NCBI RefSeq assembly: GCF_003944755.1
Contig: NZ_RWGU01000051.1
Location: 372,001-436,000 of the forward strand
Origin: Rhodovulum robiginosum
GTDB lineage: Bacteria; Pseudomonadota; Alphaproteobacteria; Rhodobacterales; Rhodobacteraceae
Direction of reading: 5' to 3'
Length of the DNA stretch: 64,000 nt
The position numbers and the translations under genes are program-made. Positions within the stretch are counted from its first letter, which is position 1. Every line of letters begins with the position of its first letter. The notes under the pieces were generated by a model. That model searched no databases. It saw only the letters and a list, made by a program, of their open reading frames with translations, and was not told where the DNA came from. Positions 62,636-64,000 of this stretch are shown piece after piece.

Positions 62636-62658
62636 TCTGTCCGGGGCAACGGCCGATG

Positions 62659-63956
62659 CTACGGTTCGGCCTGCCGAGGGTCGGCGATATCGGGCTGGTT
62701 GACCAGCGGCATCGCCTCGTCCTCGCCCGCTGCGAGCGCGGCGGTTTCCGGCGTGGCCCCGCGGGCCGGCAGACCGACCTGAAAGGCGCCTTTCTCGGCC
62801 TCCGGAACCTTCGGGCTGCGCGACATCCGCCAGAGCGTGTACGCGATCATGGTCGCATGGTCGCATGGGCGCAGATGGTCGTCAGGAACAGGCCCTGGGG
62901 CCCGGCCTTTGACATCATGACACCGGCAATCAGCGGCCCCACGATCGAGCCCAGGCCGAATACCATCAAAAGGCCGCCCGAGACCTGGATCGACGTGCCC
63001 GGCGGCGCGTGGTCGTTGGCGTGCGCGACGATGATGGGGTACATCGCAAAGATCGCGGCGCCGAACAGCCCGGCCAGAAGCAGGTTTTCCAGCCGTCCCT
63101 CCGGCGCGAGCAGAATGAACGCCAGGTCGGCCGACAAGGCCGCGACGGCGGCCGCGATCAGCACGATGCGGCGGTCCATGCGGTCGCTGGCAAAGCCGAT
63201 CGGCACCTGCGACAGAGCGCCTGCAAGGACCGGAACGCTGGCAAAAAGCGCGAGCGATGTCAGCCCGAGGCCGACCCGGTCGGCATAGACCGCAGCCAGC
63301 GTGCCGAACGCGGCGTTGGAAATGCCGACCATGAAAACCGCCGCGACGGCAACCGGCGAGTTGCGCCAGAGCGCCGGCAAATTCAGGCGCACCGTTGTCA
63401 GCGGCGCCGGCGAGGCCGATGTCGACAACGCCGTCGGAACCAGGGCCAGGCAGTAGAAGACAGCGCCCACGGCGAAGAACAGGAACCCCGTGGTATCGCC
63501 CTGTGAAATCGCCATTTGCCCGGCGGTGAGCGCGACAAGGTTCACCATGGTGTAGATGCCGAAAATGGTGCCCCGCGTGCTTGGCTGGGCGCGGTCGTTC
63601 AGCCAGGATTCGACGATCATCGCGGCACCGGCGAAACAAAAGCCCGACACGGCCCGCACCGGGATCCATGCCCATTCCTCTACGATCAGCGCCTGGATGA
63701 GGATCGAAACCGCGGCGAAGGCGCACATCACCCCGAAGGTGCGGATATGACCGACCGCCCCGACCAGGCGAGGCACGAACAGGCAGCCCAGCACGTAGCC
63801 GATGGCCCAGCCCGTTCCAAGCAGCCCGAGGGACGTGGCTGTGAACCCCTCTGCCGAGCCGCGCACCGGCAGGATGAGGCTGTGAATGCCGCCCGCAAAG
63901 AGAAGAAGGGCGGAGCCGAACAGAAGCGCAGAAATCGGAAGAAGATGTCTTACCAT
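62659..63956 (-). pseudogene. MFS transporter (YcaD-like) disrupted by an 8-bp tandem duplication near its 3' end
   Basis: From the ATG at 63956 the frame encodes 369 residues with about ten to eleven membrane segments, beginning LPISALLFGSALLLFAGGIHS and containing FASDRMDRRIVLIAAAV and GGLLMVFGLGSIVGPLIAG. It stops at 62847 just after ICAHATMRP. The plus-strand unit ATGGTCGC is present twice in tandem at 62849-62864. Removing one copy restores ICAHATMIAYTLWRM and a C-terminal tail ending near 62659, giving 429 residues. The lost part is the last membrane segment and a hydrophilic tail. The shorter protein may still be made; a sequencing error is possible. Substrate unknown. Confidence 0.85.
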
Positions 63957-64000
63957 AGGTAACGGACTTCGTGGGCCGACACGCAGAGGTGGGGGCGGGA

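Noticed and set aside
1-64000. CRISPR array, prophage, tRNA or rRNA genes
   Set aside because: No regularly spaced repeats, phage structural genes, or recognisable tRNA/rRNA sequence were seen by eye; a dedicated search could still find something small.

Overview
The window is chromosomal DNA of very high GC content with dense, mostly overlapping genes. It looks like a member of the Rhodobacteraceae (Roseobacter group, Alphaproteobacteria). Supporting points are an RpoH of the RpoHII type, the short HisG plus HisZ pair, an adenosylcobalamin-dependent ribonucleotide reductase, a DUF1489 gene, and a BMP-type transporter joined to xdhABC. This is inferred from gene content; no database was searched. 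No tRNA, rRNA, CRISPR array, prophage or replication origin was seen.

Layout. 1-12.3 kb holds housekeeping genes: glnD (C-terminus cut by the window edge), a lipoprotein of the LpoA/penicillin-binding-protein-activator type, rsmI-yraN-gshB, comM, then rpoH-ChaN-like-coaBC-dut and a membrane-anchored ThiF/MoeB protein. 12.6-14.8 kb carries two saccharopine dehydrogenases. 15.1-24.0 kb is an import-and-activate operon: a long acyl-CoA-synthetase-like ligase (TTG start), a five-gene LIV-type ABC transporter, a 61-residue membrane protein, and a PaaK-like protein that lacks the usual P-loop. 24.0-35.1 kb is mixed metabolism: a cation efflux protein, an SH3 protein, a hydroxyacid reductase, a GT39 glycosyltransferase, a dimethylglycine/sarcosine dehydrogenase-like flavoprotein, an EF-hand protein, a Hint protein, an AhpD-like protein, a DUF938 methyltransferase and a D-amino-acid-oxidase-like enzyme.

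35.3-44.8 kb (minus strand) is one purine operon, xdhA-xdhB-xdhC followed by a BMP-family nucleoside/purine ABC transporter, closed by a textbook rho-independent terminator. 45.0-53.1 kb holds a glyoxalase, replicative dnaE, a GT29-like (sialyltransferase-fold) gene and hisS-hisZ-hisG. 53.4-64 kb has DUF1489, the class II ribonucleotide reductase, a decayed IS5-family element, a CDGSH/glutamate-synthase fusion, an SDR, a DEAD-box helicase, a CaCA antiporter, and an MFS gene broken by an 8-bp tandem duplication.

The most unusual observation is a small dispersed repeat. Its core reads roughly TTCTTCTGGCCCGAAATAT, then CC(T)CGGGGG, and it is followed by a G5/C5 hairpin. I see copies after paaK-like, after the purine transporter, and (degenerate) after gshB. 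Two more copies lie in frame inside the coding sequences of xdhA and xdhB, where they add about 30 and 24 residues to interdomain or loop regions. Other points worth checking are the ECF-sigma-like promoter before rpoH, the hairpin between the transporter binding protein and its downstream ATPase, and the palindrome abutting the dnaE start codon.
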